Shown: in pieces, positions 26,816 to 34,776 of the stretch | Position numbering within the stretch: position 1 is the first letter of the stretch | Layout: each line of letters starts with the position of its first letter | Assembly (NCBI RefSeq): GCF_016756395.1 | Contig: NZ_AP018365.1 | Location: 1,743,501-1,807,500 of the forward strand | Origin: Streptomyces sp. SN-593 | Lineage (GTDB): Bacteria > Actinomycetota > Actinomycetes > Streptomycetales > Streptomycetaceae | Direction of reading: 5' to 3' | Length of the DNA stretch: 64,000 nt | The notes under the pieces: generated by a model | The model's input: the letters and a program-made list of their open reading frames with translations, nothing else | The model's database searches: none | What the model was told of the DNA's origin: nothing | Translations under genes and position numbers: made by a program

Positions 26816-28011
26816 GGTGCGCTCCCCAACATGACGATGGCGTTGTTGCCGCCGAACGCGAAGCCGTTGTTCTGCGCGACCCGCACCTCGGCGGGCCGGG
26901 ACCGGTTGGGCACCGGGTCGAGGTCGGCGAAGGCGGGGTCGTGGGTGCGGTGGTTGACGGTGGGCGGCAGGAAGCCGTGGCGGATGCCGAGCGCGCACGC
27001 CGCGGCGCCGAAGCCGCTGGCCGCGCCCATGGTGTGGCCGAGCATGGACTTGATGGAGCTGACCGGCGGCGGGCGGTCGCCGAAGACGGTGCGCACCGCG
27101 GTGCTCTCGACCTGGTCGTTGGTGCGGGTGCCGGTGCCGTGGGCGCAGATGTAGTCGACCTGGTCGGGGCTGAGCCCGGCGCGCTTGTGCGCCAGGCGCA
27201 TGCAGCGGGCGATGCTGTCCGCGTCGGGGGCGACCGGGTGGAGGGCGTCGCACGTCATCGCCCAGCCGAGCACCTCGGCGTAGATCCGCGCGCCGCGGGC
27301 CCGGGCGCCCTCCAGCGACTCCAGGACCAGCGCCACCCCGCCCTCGGCGGTGAGGATGCCGCTGCGGTCCTTGTCGAAGGGGCTGCACCGGTCGGTGGTG
27401 AGCGCGCCCAGCCGGTGGAAGCCGGCGTGCAGGAAGCGGTTGACGGAGTCGGCGCCGCCGGCCACCGCGACGTCCGCCTCGCCGAGCGTGATCAGGTCGT
27501 AGGCGTGGCCGAGGGCGTAGTTGCCGGCGGCGCACGCGGTGCCGAGGGTGACCGCCTCGCCGCGCAGGCCGAGTTCGGCGGCCACCGCCAGGCCGAGCCG
27601 GGAGGTGGGCAGTTTCCCGGCCGCGGCCCGGTCCGGCACGCCGAGGCCGTCGCGCTGCCAGGTCTCGGTGATGCCGACCAGGGGCAGCAGCTCGCCGGTG
27701 GTGGTGCCGACGACGGCCGCGGCGCGCGTTCCGGCCGGGTCGATCCCGGCGTCCTGGAACGCGAGCCGGGCCGCCGCGGCGGCGAACAGCGAGGAGCGGC
27801 CCCAGTCGTCCGGCGACAGCCGGCGCAGGATGTCCTGCGGCCGGAAGTCGCGCACCTCACCGGCGACCACGCGCTCGAAGCCGGTGGTGTCGAACGAGGT
27901 GATGGGCCCCACTCCGGAGCGGCCGTCGCGCAGCCCCTGGGTGAAGGAGGTGACGCCCACCCCTATCTCGGAGATGGGTCCGATGCCCGTGACGACGACG
28001 CGGCGGTTCAC
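26812..28011 (-). CDS. Beta-ketoacyl-ACP synthase II-type KS alpha
   Basis: A 399-residue condensing enzyme for ACP-bound chains. The complete catalytic set is visible: Cys160 in GTACAAGN, His291 in CAHGTGT, Lys321 and His326 in KSMLGHTMGA. The glycine-rich C-terminal NNGFAFGGNNA is typical of KAS I/II. Together with the beta subunit next to it, this is the pattern of highly reducing type II PKS or aryl-polyene-like systems. No ketoreductase or dehydratase gene is seen nearby, so reduction may borrow fatty-acid synthase enzymes. Start is a GTG at 28011, eight bases after the preceding ACP stop. Confidence 0.9.
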   Translation of the reverse strand: MNRRVVVTGIGPISEIGVGVTSFTQGLRDGRSGVGPITSFDTTGFERVVAGEVRDFRPQDILRRLSPDDWGRSSLFAAAAARLAFQDAGIDPAGTRAAAVVGTTTGELLPLVGITETWQRDGLGVPDRAAAGKLPTSRLGLAVAAELGLRGEAVTLGTACAAGNYALGHAYDLITLGEADVAVAGGADSVNRFLHAGFHRLGALTTDRCSPFDKDRSGILTAEGGVALVLESLEGARARGARIYAEVLGWAMTCDALHPVAPDADSIARCMRLAHKRAGLSPDQVDYICAHGTGTRTNDQVESTAVRTVFGDRPPPVSSIKSMLGHTMGAASGFGAAACALGIRHGFLPPTVNHRTHDPAFADLDPVPNRSRPAEVRVAQNNGFAFGGNNAIVMLGSAP

Positions 28012-28018
28012 GGCCCGC

Positions 28019-28810
28019 TCACCAGCCCGCTGCCTGCGCGACGACCTCGTAGGTGTCGCGCAGCGTGGTCATCCGGCTGGACTCGGACTCGGCGATGCGG
28101 ATGTCGTAGCGCTTCTCCAGGTGGGTGAGCAGTTCGATCGCCAGCAGCGAGTCGGTGCCCAGGTCGTCCACGAAGGACTCGGCGGCGGCGACCTCCTCGG
28201 CGGTGACGGAGAACAGGTCGGCGGCCATCGCGGCGATCTCGTCGAGCCGCAGTTCCTCGGTGGCGGTGCCGGTGGCGGTGGCGGTCTGTTCCATGACGCA
28301 CTCCTCTTTCTCGCGGACTTCGACCCGGGCGGTCCGGGTGGTGGGGTGGTGGCCGGTCGGGGTCGTACGGGGCGGCTGGGCCGGGGCATCGGCCACGGCC
28401 CGGCCGGGGGCCTGCCGGGGTGCGGGCGGCGCCGGGGCACGGGTGTCGGCGGCGGCCACGGCGACCACCAGGCCGGCCTGGTGGGTGAGCGAGATGACGA
28501 TGTCGCCCACCCCGCGCTCCTCGGCCAGTTGCCGGGCGCCGCGGTGCAGGACGACCGCGGGGGCGCCGAAGCGGTCGCTGGCCACCTCGATGTCCCGCCA
28601 GTTCAGGCCCTGGCCGAAGCCGCGGCCGAGCAGCTTGCAGGTGGCCTCCTTGACGCAGAAGCGTCCGGCCAGCCATTCCTCGTAGCGCTCGCGGCCGAGG
28701 TCGCGGGCGCCGGCGAGCTCGTTCTCGGTGAACAGCACGCGCGGGTAGCGGTGGTGGTGCGCCACCCGGGAGAACCGGGACACCGACATCAGGTCCACAC
28801 CGATCCTCAT
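28019..28810 (-). CDS. Holo-ACP synthase fused to acyl carrier protein
   Basis: One uninterrupted 263-residue frame with two domains. Residues 1-120 are an AcpS-type phosphopantetheinyl transferase: GVDLMSVSRF with Asp6, FCVKEATCKLLG with Glu55 and Lys59, and ISLTHQAGLVVAVA. Residues about 121-172 form a Pro/Ala/Thr/Arg linker. Residues 173-263 are an ACP with the attachment motif DDLGTDSLLAIELL (Ser221). No stop separates the domains, yet Met173 is preceded by GAGGAG at ideal distance. The gene may therefore give both the fusion and free ACP. AcpS and ACP are normally separate proteins. The start ATG overlaps the first GNAT stop (ATGA). The ACP most likely serves the KS alpha/beta pair just downstream. 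Confidence 0.85.
   Translation of the reverse strand: MRIGVDLMSVSRFSRVAHHHRYPRVLFTENELAGARDLGRERYEEWLAGRFCVKEATCKLLGRGFGQGLNWRDIEVASDRFGAPAVVLHRGARQLAEERGVGDIVISLTHQAGLVVAVAAADTRAPAPPAPRQAPGRAVADAPAQPPRTTPTGHHPTTRTARVEVREKEECVMEQTATATGTATEELRLDEIAAMAADLFSVTAEEVAAAESFVDDLGTDSLLAIELLTHLEKRYDIRIAESESSRMTTLRDTYEVVAQAAGW
28301..28306 (-). promoter_or_regulatory. Strong internal ribosome binding site before the ACP domain
   Basis: GAGGAG lies six bases upstream of the ATG at 28292-28294, within the linker of the AcpS-ACP frame. It is one of the best Shine-Dalgarno sequences in the cluster, so an independent ACP of 91 residues is likely to be made. Confidence 0.75.
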
Positions 28811-29388
28811 GCCTCCTCCCGCACCGCGGCCCGGATACGGGCGCCCAACTCGGTCCGGCGGCGGTCCTCCCCGGCACGCCAGGCGCGGAACTCGTCCCGG
28901 CGCCGGGTCCAGTAGCGTGCGGTGCGCCAGGTGCCGACGGTGTAGGAGTCGTACGGGCAGCGCATCCGGCTGAGTTCGCTCAGCTCGTCGCGGGAGTGGA
29001 GCATCGTGTTGTGCTCCAGCACCTGGTCCACGACGACCTCCATGTTCAGCTCGTCGTACAGGTAGGCGCGGGCGGCGTTGATGGTCGGCGGGCCGAACCC
29101 GCCGCGGTAGCGCGGCAGCATCGCGAAGGACAGCTCGCAGCTCTGGCTGCGCCAGTCCACGTCGGTGATCCACAGGAAGCCGATCACCTGGCCGCCGGGG
29201 CGGCACGCGGTGAAGATGCGCTTGGTGTGCTGCTCCTCGGCGATCGTGCGCAACTGGCCCCGGTCGAGGGCGTCGTCGCCGGTGGTGACGGCGAAGTCGG
29301 TGAGGTTGGCCTGGAAGCTGTCCTCGCGCAGCAGGGCGGTGCGCAGCGGGACGTCCTGTTCCTGGAAGTGCCGGATGATGATCTTCAC
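28807..29388 (-). CDS. GNAT family acyltransferase 1
   Basis: A 193-residue GNAT-fold protein. It begins IIIRHFQEQDVPL, a common GNAT N terminus. The acyl-CoA/ACP pyrophosphate-binding region is seen as LPRYRGGFGPPTINAARAYL (about residues 90-110), near the Q/RxxGxG/A pattern. The C terminus is an unusual Arg-rich extension of about 50 residues. The family moves an acyl group from a thioester to an amine. The natural acceptor is unknown. Four such genes follow each other here. The GTG start at 29388 overlaps the next upstream stop (GTGA). Confidence 0.72.
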   Translation of the reverse strand: MKIIIRHFQEQDVPLRTALLREDSFQANLTDFAVTTGDDALDRGQLRTIAEEQHTKRIFTACRPGGQVIGFLWITDVDWRSQSCELSFAMLPRYRGGFGPPTINAARAYLYDELNMEVVVDQVLEHNTMLHSRDELSELSRMRCPYDSYTVGTWRTARYWTRRRDEFRAWRAGEDRRRTELGARIRAAVREEA

Positions 29389-29825
29389 TGCGGTTCCAGC
29401 CGTAGGTGGTGGACGAGGGCGTCGTGGTAGTCGCCGGAGCGGTACCAGTGGTCGCGCAGCCGGCCGGTCTCGGCGAAACCGGACGAGGCGAGGGCCTCGC
29501 GGGCGGGCTCGGCGGTGCCGGTGACCGCGACCAGGGACAGGTGCCGGCGGTAGACCCGCAGGAACTCCGCCAGGGCCAGCACGGGGGCCGGGTCGGCGCC
29601 GGTGGTGGCGATCTCGGCCTGGCGCGGGTTGTCCGGGTTGGGCCGGGCACCGAGCAGGGTGTCCCCGCAGGCGTAGACGGTGGCGCGGTGCCGGGCGAGC
29701 AGGCGGCCGATCAGCGCGTCGTTCTGCGTGACCGGGTCCAGGCCGAGGAAGCCGCGGACACCGGCGGCCCGCAGCCGGACCGCCGCCTCGGCGGGGGCGA
29801 GCGGCGTGATCGCGGTGTCAGGCAT
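29385..29825 (-). CDS. GNAT-like protein 2
   Basis: A 146-residue protein ending with a typical GNAT C-terminal half (EALASSGFAETGRLRDHWYRSGDYHDALVHHL), where a conserved Tyr often acts as general acid. The N-terminal half is divergent and does not show a clear acyl-donor binding loop. It may therefore be a partner subunit rather than an enzyme. It lies between two other GNAT genes and overlaps both (four and eight bases). It could also be called a hypothetical protein. Confidence 0.6.
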   Translation of the reverse strand: MPDTAITPLAPAEAAVRLRAAGVRGFLGLDPVTQNDALIGRLLARHRATVYACGDTLLGARPNPDNPRQAEIATTGADPAPVLALAEFLRVYRRHLSLVAVTGTAEPAREALASSGFAETGRLRDHWYRSGDYHDALVHHLRLEPQ

Positions 29826-30291
29826 CGCGCAGCACCGCCCAGATCTCGCGGTCCACGGCGCGGCCCTCGTGCCACAGCGCCTGCGGCCACCTCGCCTCGC
29901 GGACGAAGCCGGCCGCCGCGAGCGGTTCGGGGTCGGTGCCCGGCAGCGGGGTGAACGCCCCGTGCACGCGGCGCAGTCCGAGGACGTCGAAGGCGTGGGT
30001 GACGGCCAGGGCCAGCACCTCCTTGGCGCGGGGGGCCGCGTCCGGGAGCAGCCCGGTCTCCAGCCGGGCGCGGCGGGCGATCCAGTCGATCGCGGTGAAG
30101 CGGACGACGCCGACGCCGTCGGCGACGCACAGCCGCTCGTCGGCGTCCTGCCCGGGCCCGCCGGGGGCGGGCACCTCGGCGGGCACGGCCAGGGCGGGCC
30201 GGCCGGGCAGGGGCAGGCCGAGCAGCTCGCCCGGTGTCCAGTGGCCGTGCAGCAGGTCGTGGTCGGTGTCGCGGTAGCCGCGCAGTCTCAT
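29818..30291 (-). CDS. GNAT family acyltransferase 3
   Basis: A 157-residue GNAT-type protein. It opens MRLRGYRDTDHDLL. The core strand GVVRFTAIDWIARRARLETGLLPDAAPRAKEVLALAVTHAF corresponds to beta4 and the donor-binding turn of RimJ/RimL-like acetyltransferases, although the usual G-rich loop reads LLPDAAPRAK. It ends AAGFVREARWPQALWHEGRAVD, the family's C-terminal pattern. Overlaps eight bases with GNAT 2 and four with GNAT 4. The substrate is unknown. Confidence 0.65.
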   Translation of the reverse strand: MRLRGYRDTDHDLLHGHWTPGELLGLPLPGRPALAVPAEVPAPGGPGQDADERLCVADGVGVVRFTAIDWIARRARLETGLLPDAAPRAKEVLALAVTHAFDVLGLRRVHGAFTPLPGTDPEPLAAAGFVREARWPQALWHEGRAVDREIWAVLRDA

Positions 30292-30812
30292 GGCCGGTCC
30301 TTCCACAGCTGCGAGAAGTAGTGGTAGCCGCGGCGGCGGCCGTCGCGCAGCACGACGCCGTCGAGCAGGCCCTCGTCGTTCAGGCCCAGGCCGCGCAGCA
30401 CCCGGGTCCAGCGCTCGTCGAAGTCGCCGGCGCGCACGGTCAGCCGCACCACCTCGGTGCGCAGCCGCAGCGCGGCCACCACCTCGCGGTAGGCCGACTG
30501 CCACTGCTCGTCGCTCAGGCGGGCGCTCAGCCGCAGGTCGAGCAGGTGGTGGCAGGCGTGCTCGGCGCCCATCGGCTCGGCCGCCCACAGGCCGGCCGGG
30601 CGGCCGTCGGCGGTGATCAGGTGGGTCTCGTCGCCGAGCAGCGCGGTGATGCCGGCCTGGGCGAGGGTCTCGGGCTGGGCGGTGCGGAAGAAGAACTCCG
30701 GTTCGGTGAACAGCTCCCACACCGCCGGGTGGTCGGCCGCGGTGACGCGGTGCCCGGCCCACCGGGTGGGGGGCGCGGCGGTGCGGGAGGCGGTGTCGTG
30801 ACGGGTCGTCAT
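30288..30812 (-). CDS. GNAT-like protein 4
   Basis: A 174-residue protein. The C-terminal third (VLRGLGLNDEGLLDGVVLRDGRRRGYHYFSQLW) matches the end of RimJ/RimL-type acetyltransferases, and the middle (AAEPMGAEHACHHLLDLRLSARLSDEQW) fits the beta4-beta5 region. It is first of the four GNAT-type genes to be translated and overlaps the MATE gene stop by four bases. The assignment rests on overall pattern, not on a complete catalytic motif. Confidence 0.6.
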   Translation of the reverse strand: MTTRHDTASRTAAPPTRWAGHRVTAADHPAVWELFTEPEFFFRTAQPETLAQAGITALLGDETHLITADGRPAGLWAAEPMGAEHACHHLLDLRLSARLSDEQWQSAYREVVAALRLRTEVVRLTVRAGDFDERWTRVLRGLGLNDEGLLDGVVLRDGRRRGYHYFSQLWKDRP

Positions 30813-32224
30813 GTCGGCTCCTCGGTGGTCTCGGGGCCGTGCGCCACCAGGCGCGGCCGCAGGGCCGCCCGGCTCGCGGCCGGCAGCCCGGTGACCAGGC
30901 TGGCGGCGGCGGCGACGGCCATGGTCCAGTACAGGGCGGTGACGTCGTGCCGGGCGTGGACGACCGACCAGCCGATCACCAGTACCGCCGCGAAGTAGCC
31001 GGCGTTGAGCAGCACCGCGAGCAGGCCGCGGCCGACCTGTTCCATCACGGTGAGCACGCAGAGCATCACGCCGGTGCAGCCGAACACCGGTCCGACGACG
31101 GCGAGGAAGTGCCGCGCCTGGTGGGCGACGGCCGGGTCGCCGGACAGCAGGCCCGCCAGCGGGCCGCCGGCGGCCAGCATCACCACGGTGACCAGGGCGT
31201 ATCCCGCGGCGGCCAGCAGCAGGCCGCGCCGGAAGACGGTCCGGGCCGCGGCCGGACGGCCGCCGGACAGCTGGTGGTTCATCAGCACCGAGACCGCCGA
31301 GCCGAAGCCGACGGCCGGCACGATGACGGCGGTCTGCACGGTGGAGCCGACGGTGAAGCCCGCCACCACGTCCGGCCCGAAGGGCGCGACGATCCGCAGC
31401 AGCAGCAGGTTGACCACGGCCAGCACGATCGAGGAGGCGCCGACGGGCAGGCCCACCCGCAGCAGGATGCCGGGCGTGCCCGGCATCCAGCCGGCCCGCC
31501 CCGCTGCGCGGCCGACGATCCCGGCGCGGGCCAGCACCGCCAGGCCCAGGAGGAGTTCCACCAGGCCGGCCGCCCCCGCTGCGCACGGCACCACCATGAG
31601 CCCGCCGCCGAGCACCGGCCCGGCCACCACGATCGAGCCGAGGTTGAGCGCCACGTACAGGGCGGTGACGGCGGCGGCCGTACCGGTCCTGCCCATGCCG
31701 CGCAGCACCGACGAGGTCAGCTCGCCGAGCATCCCGAGGACGGCGGCCCCGGCCATCGCGGCGAGGAAGACGTGGAAGGTGCCGCTGCGGCCGGGCTCGA
31801 TCTCCACCGCCTCGCCGAGCGGTCCGGCGAGCAGCACCAGCAGTCCGCCCAGGGCGACCAGGACGGCGGTGCCCACCCGGGCGATGCTGCCGAGGTGGCG
31901 CCGGACCAGGGCGGGGGTGCCGCGGCCGACCGCCTGCGCGGTGCACACCTGGACGGTGACGCCCAGGCCCGTGGTGACCGCGAGGAACAGGTAGGCGATC
32001 GGCGTGTACACCGAGCGGACGTACAGCGCGTCGCTGCCGATCCGCCCGATCAGGCCGGTCACCACGAGCTGCGAGCCGATGCCGGTGGCCGTGGACAGCA
32101 CCATCGGCAGGGCGATGCGCAGGATGCGGCGGTAGGAGACGGCCTCGGCGGCGGCCGACGGGGCCGGCCCGGGCCGGTCGCCGGCCGGGGGCGCGCCCGG
32201 CCGGTCGTCGCGGACGGCGCTCAT
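30809..32224 (-). CDS. MATE family efflux transporter
   Basis: A 471-residue integral membrane protein with about 12 hydrophobic segments arranged as two six-helix bundles. The N-terminal bundle opens with ILRIALPMVLSTATGIGSQLVVTGLIGRIG, and the second half repeats the pattern from ILLRVGLPVGASSIVL. MATE proteins export small, often cationic molecules in exchange for Na+ or H+. A place inside the operon with four-base overlaps on both sides suggests it exports the cluster product. Confidence 0.9.
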   Translation of the reverse strand: MSAVRDDRPGAPPAGDRPGPAPSAAAEAVSYRRILRIALPMVLSTATGIGSQLVVTGLIGRIGSDALYVRSVYTPIAYLFLAVTTGLGVTVQVCTAQAVGRGTPALVRRHLGSIARVGTAVLVALGGLLVLLAGPLGEAVEIEPGRSGTFHVFLAAMAGAAVLGMLGELTSSVLRGMGRTGTAAAVTALYVALNLGSIVVAGPVLGGGLMVVPCAAGAAGLVELLLGLAVLARAGIVGRAAGRAGWMPGTPGILLRVGLPVGASSIVLAVVNLLLLRIVAPFGPDVVAGFTVGSTVQTAVIVPAVGFGSAVSVLMNHQLSGGRPAAARTVFRRGLLLAAAGYALVTVVMLAAGGPLAGLLSGDPAVAHQARHFLAVVGPVFGCTGVMLCVLTVMEQVGRGLLAVLLNAGYFAAVLVIGWSVVHARHDVTALYWTMAVAAAASLVTGLPAASRAALRPRLVAHGPETTEEPT

Positions 32225-33057
32225 GCGGCGGCGCTCCTTCGTCCGGGGCCGTCGCCGGCCCGTTCCAGCGCGGCCGGGTCGGCGGCGCGCAGCAGCAGCC
32301 AGCCCTCACGGTGCGGGCCGCGCGTGTGCAGCAGCACCCGCTCGCCGGCGGCGATCGACCCGGAGTCCAGCGCCGCGCCCAGACGCGTCCAGCCGTCGCA
32401 GGCGCGGGGGCCGCCGAAGCGGTGGTCGGCGGCCAGCGCGTGCGGGCCGGGCGCCCCCTCGCCGAGCGCGAGCACCTCCAGCGGGCCGGGGCCGCGCCGC
32501 ACCCGCAGGGCGACCGCCGTCGCCGGTTCCAGGCCGGTCCTGGCGTCGGCGAACATCTCCTCGTCGCAGATCAGCGCGGTGGCGCCGGCGACGGGGTCGG
32601 CGGCCCAGGCGAGCAGGTCGAACACGAGGGTGCCGCCGAGCTCGTCGAGGTGGGTGACGCCGGTGTCGGGGCCGGCCCATCCGGCCTCGTGCACCAGCCG
32701 GGCCAGCGTGGCGACGTAGGGGTCGGGCAGCGGCCCGGAGCGTACGTAGAACAGCGGTTGGGGCTCGGGCGGCGCGCCGAGGGCGGCCAGCGCGAGGGTG
32801 CTGACGTCCTTGCCGTCGCCGGGGTCGGTGAGCATCTCCAGGCGGTGCGCCGGTATGCCCTTCAGCTCCGCGACCGCCTGCACCAGCGGCAGCAGGTCGT
32901 CGGTGTCGGCCAGCCCGCTCACCGGCCGGTAGCACGGCTGTTCCTGCACCGACACCGCCAGGGCGGTGACGGACAGCGGGAGGGTGGCGCACCCGCCGGC
33001 GGGGGGCCCGGCGGGGACCCCCTGGGCGGGGGCCTCGGCGGGGCGCGGATCAGGCAT
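32221..33057 (-). CDS. Hypothetical protein, possible degenerate thiolase-fold
   Basis: A 278-residue protein with no family I can name with certainty. Alternating hydrophobic strands (LFYVRSG, TLVFDLLAWAADPVAGATALICDEEMF, TAVALRVRR) resemble the N-terminal half of KAS III/thiolase-fold proteins. A similar gene product is encoded at 35729-36619. Where an active KAS III has its Cys (SHxNC) this one reads HLDELGG, so it would be non-catalytic. It may be a structural partner of a condensing enzyme, as PqsB is for PqsC. It overlaps the dehydrogenase (8 bases) and the MATE gene (4 bases). Confidence 0.5.
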   Translation of the reverse strand: MPDPRPAEAPAQGVPAGPPAGGCATLPLSVTALAVSVQEQPCYRPVSGLADTDDLLPLVQAVAELKGIPAHRLEMLTDPGDGKDVSTLALAALGAPPEPQPLFYVRSGPLPDPYVATLARLVHEAGWAGPDTGVTHLDELGGTLVFDLLAWAADPVAGATALICDEEMFADARTGLEPATAVALRVRRGPGPLEVLALGEGAPGPHALAADHRFGGPRACDGWTRLGAALDSGSIAAGERVLLHTRGPHREGWLLLRAADPAALERAGDGPGRRSAAA

Positions 33058-34186
33058 CGGCGTCTCCCGCCAGGTATCCCTTGGCGACGTGCAGCCGCTG
33101 GATGTTGCCGGTGCCCTCCATGAACTCGAAGGCGCACACGTCGCGGCTCCACTTCTCCAGCAGCGGGTGCTCCAGCAGCCCGGCCGGGCCGAGCGAGGCG
33201 CAGGCCCAGTGGGAGATCTCGACGGCCATCCGGGTGGCGGCCAGCTTGGCCACGTTGGACAGGTAGCCGCGCTCGGGGTCGCGGTCGATGCGGGCTGCGG
33301 CCTCGTAGACCAGTTCCCTGGCCGCCTCGGTGCGGTGCAGCGCCACCTGCGCGCCGGGCGCGTTCTTGCGGTGCTCGACGACGTACTCGGTCATGGCCAG
33401 CGCGGTGCCGACCGCGGCCGCGGCCACCTGGATGCGCATGTTGTGGAAGGTCTTGATGGCGCCCCACATGCCGCGCCGGGTGACCGGCAGGTGCCGGCCC
33501 AGCAGCATGTCCCCGGCCACCGGCACGCCGTCGAAGCGCAGTTCGCTCAGGTAGGCGCCGCGCAGCCCGACCATGTCGAGCCGCTCGCCCTGCCAGCCGG
33601 GACCGCCCGGCTCCACCAGGGCGGCGCGGATCGACAGCGCCGAGGGCCCGGTGCGGGCGAAGACCACGCCGATCCCGCCGCGGGCGCCGTTGCCGATGTA
33701 GCGCTTGTGCCCGTACAGCCGCCATCCGTCGCCGTCGCGCTCCAGCCGGGTCTCCATGGCGGTCGCGTCGTTGCCGCGGCCGGGCTCGGTCATGGCGAAG
33801 AAGGTGTGGGTGCGGCCGCCGTGCAGCTTGGTGAAGAACCGCTCCTGCTGCTGCTCGTCGCCGAGCATCCGGACCACGACACCGGCCAGCGCCGGGCCGG
33901 GGCAGGCCAGGATCATGCCGGCGTCGCCGCGGGCGAGTTCCAGCGTGCCCACCACGTTCTCCAGGCAGGAGTCCTCGTCCAGCAGGCCGTCGCCGAGCCC
34001 GGGCACCGTCTCGCGGTAGGGCTCGGGGGTGCCGGCCCGGCGCATCAGCGCGAAGGTCGGCGAGTCGAAGTGCGCTTCCATCGCGTCCGGGTCCGCGTCC
34101 ACCGACAGGGCCCGGGCCCGCAGGTCCTCGGCCGCCTCCCGGGCGGCGTCCCGGATCGCGTGCAGTCTGGTGCCGAACTCGATCAT
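33050..34186 (-). CDS. Acyl-CoA/acyl-ACP dehydrogenase
   Basis: A 378-residue full-length FAD-dependent acyl dehydrogenase, which introduces a 2,3-double bond into acyl thioesters. The FAD/substrate signature is TFFAMTEPGRGNDATAMET (about residues 125-143). The middle beta domain (RLYGHKRYIGNGARGGIGVVFAR) follows. The C-terminal FEFMEGTGNIQRLHVAKGYL carries the expected catalytic Glu in EGT. The substrate may be bound to a carrier protein of the cluster instead of CoA. It begins within the stop of the half-length relative just upstream (ATGA overlap). Confidence 0.87.
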   Translation of the reverse strand: MIEFGTRLHAIRDAAREAAEDLRARALSVDADPDAMEAHFDSPTFALMRRAGTPEPYRETVPGLGDGLLDEDSCLENVVGTLELARGDAGMILACPGPALAGVVVRMLGDEQQQERFFTKLHGGRTHTFFAMTEPGRGNDATAMETRLERDGDGWRLYGHKRYIGNGARGGIGVVFARTGPSALSIRAALVEPGGPGWQGERLDMVGLRGAYLSELRFDGVPVAGDMLLGRHLPVTRRGMWGAIKTFHNMRIQVAAAAVGTALAMTEYVVEHRKNAPGAQVALHRTEAARELVYEAAARIDRDPERGYLSNVAKLAATRMAVEISHWACASLGPAGLLEHPLLEKWSRDVCAFEFMEGTGNIQRLHVAKGYLAGDADA

Positions 34187-34776
34187 TCTCCCGCTCCCTC
34201 GCCCGCGGCCCAGGTGTTCGCCACCAGGGCGGATACGTACAGCGCCCGCGCCGGGTGGTCGGCGATGTAGCCCATGGCGCCGAAGAGCCTGGCCACCTCC
34301 CAGCCCAGGGCGTCCAGGCGCCGGTGCAGGTCGTCCACGGCGGCCGGGTCCTGCCGGCTCTCGGTGTACGCCCGCAGCAGCTCGATCTCGGCGATGGCGT
34401 CGGCCACCGCGCCGGTCACCATCTGCTTGCGCAGCAGCGGCTCGCCGCCGCCGGTCCGGGCCGACAGCTCCTCGACGGCCAGGTCCAGCAGCCTGCGGAC
34501 CAGGCCGAGCCGGACCGCGGCCAGCCGGCGGCCGACCTCGGTCACCCGCGGCCCGCCGGCGCCCTGCCCGGCGCACGCCACGAACACGACGCCCTCCCGG
34601 TCGGCCAGGTCGTGGGTGCGCACCGCCGCGCCCGCCGGCGCCCGCCGGGCGCTGACGGCGGCGTGGCGGCCGGGCGCGGTCGCGGTCACGTCCACCCCGG
34701 ACAGGGCGGCCTCCAGACCGGCGGCGAGCCCTTCGTGCCGCGCGGTGCTCTCGCATTCCTGCAACAACGTGCTCAT
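34183..34776 (-). CDS. Short acyl-CoA dehydrogenase-like protein (C-terminal domain only)
   Basis: A 197-residue protein that looks like the helical C-terminal domain of an acyl-CoA dehydrogenase (VGRRLAAVRLGLVRRLLDLAVEEL, then LRKQMVTGAVADAIAEIELLRAY). The N-terminal and beta domains are missing. The FAD site would be incomplete and no catalytic Glu is obvious. It may pair with the full-length enzyme next to it, as seen for hetero-complex dehydrogenases in actinobacteria. It starts one base into the preceding KAS III stop (TGATG), a tight coupling. Confidence 0.65.
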   Translation of the reverse strand: MSTLLQECESTARHEGLAAGLEAALSGVDVTATAPGRHAAVSARRAPAGAAVRTHDLADREGVVFVACAGQGAGGPRVTEVGRRLAAVRLGLVRRLLDLAVEELSARTGGGEPLLRKQMVTGAVADAIAEIELLRAYTESRQDPAAVDDLHRRLDALGWEVARLFGAMGYIADHPARALYVSALVANTWAAGEGAGE

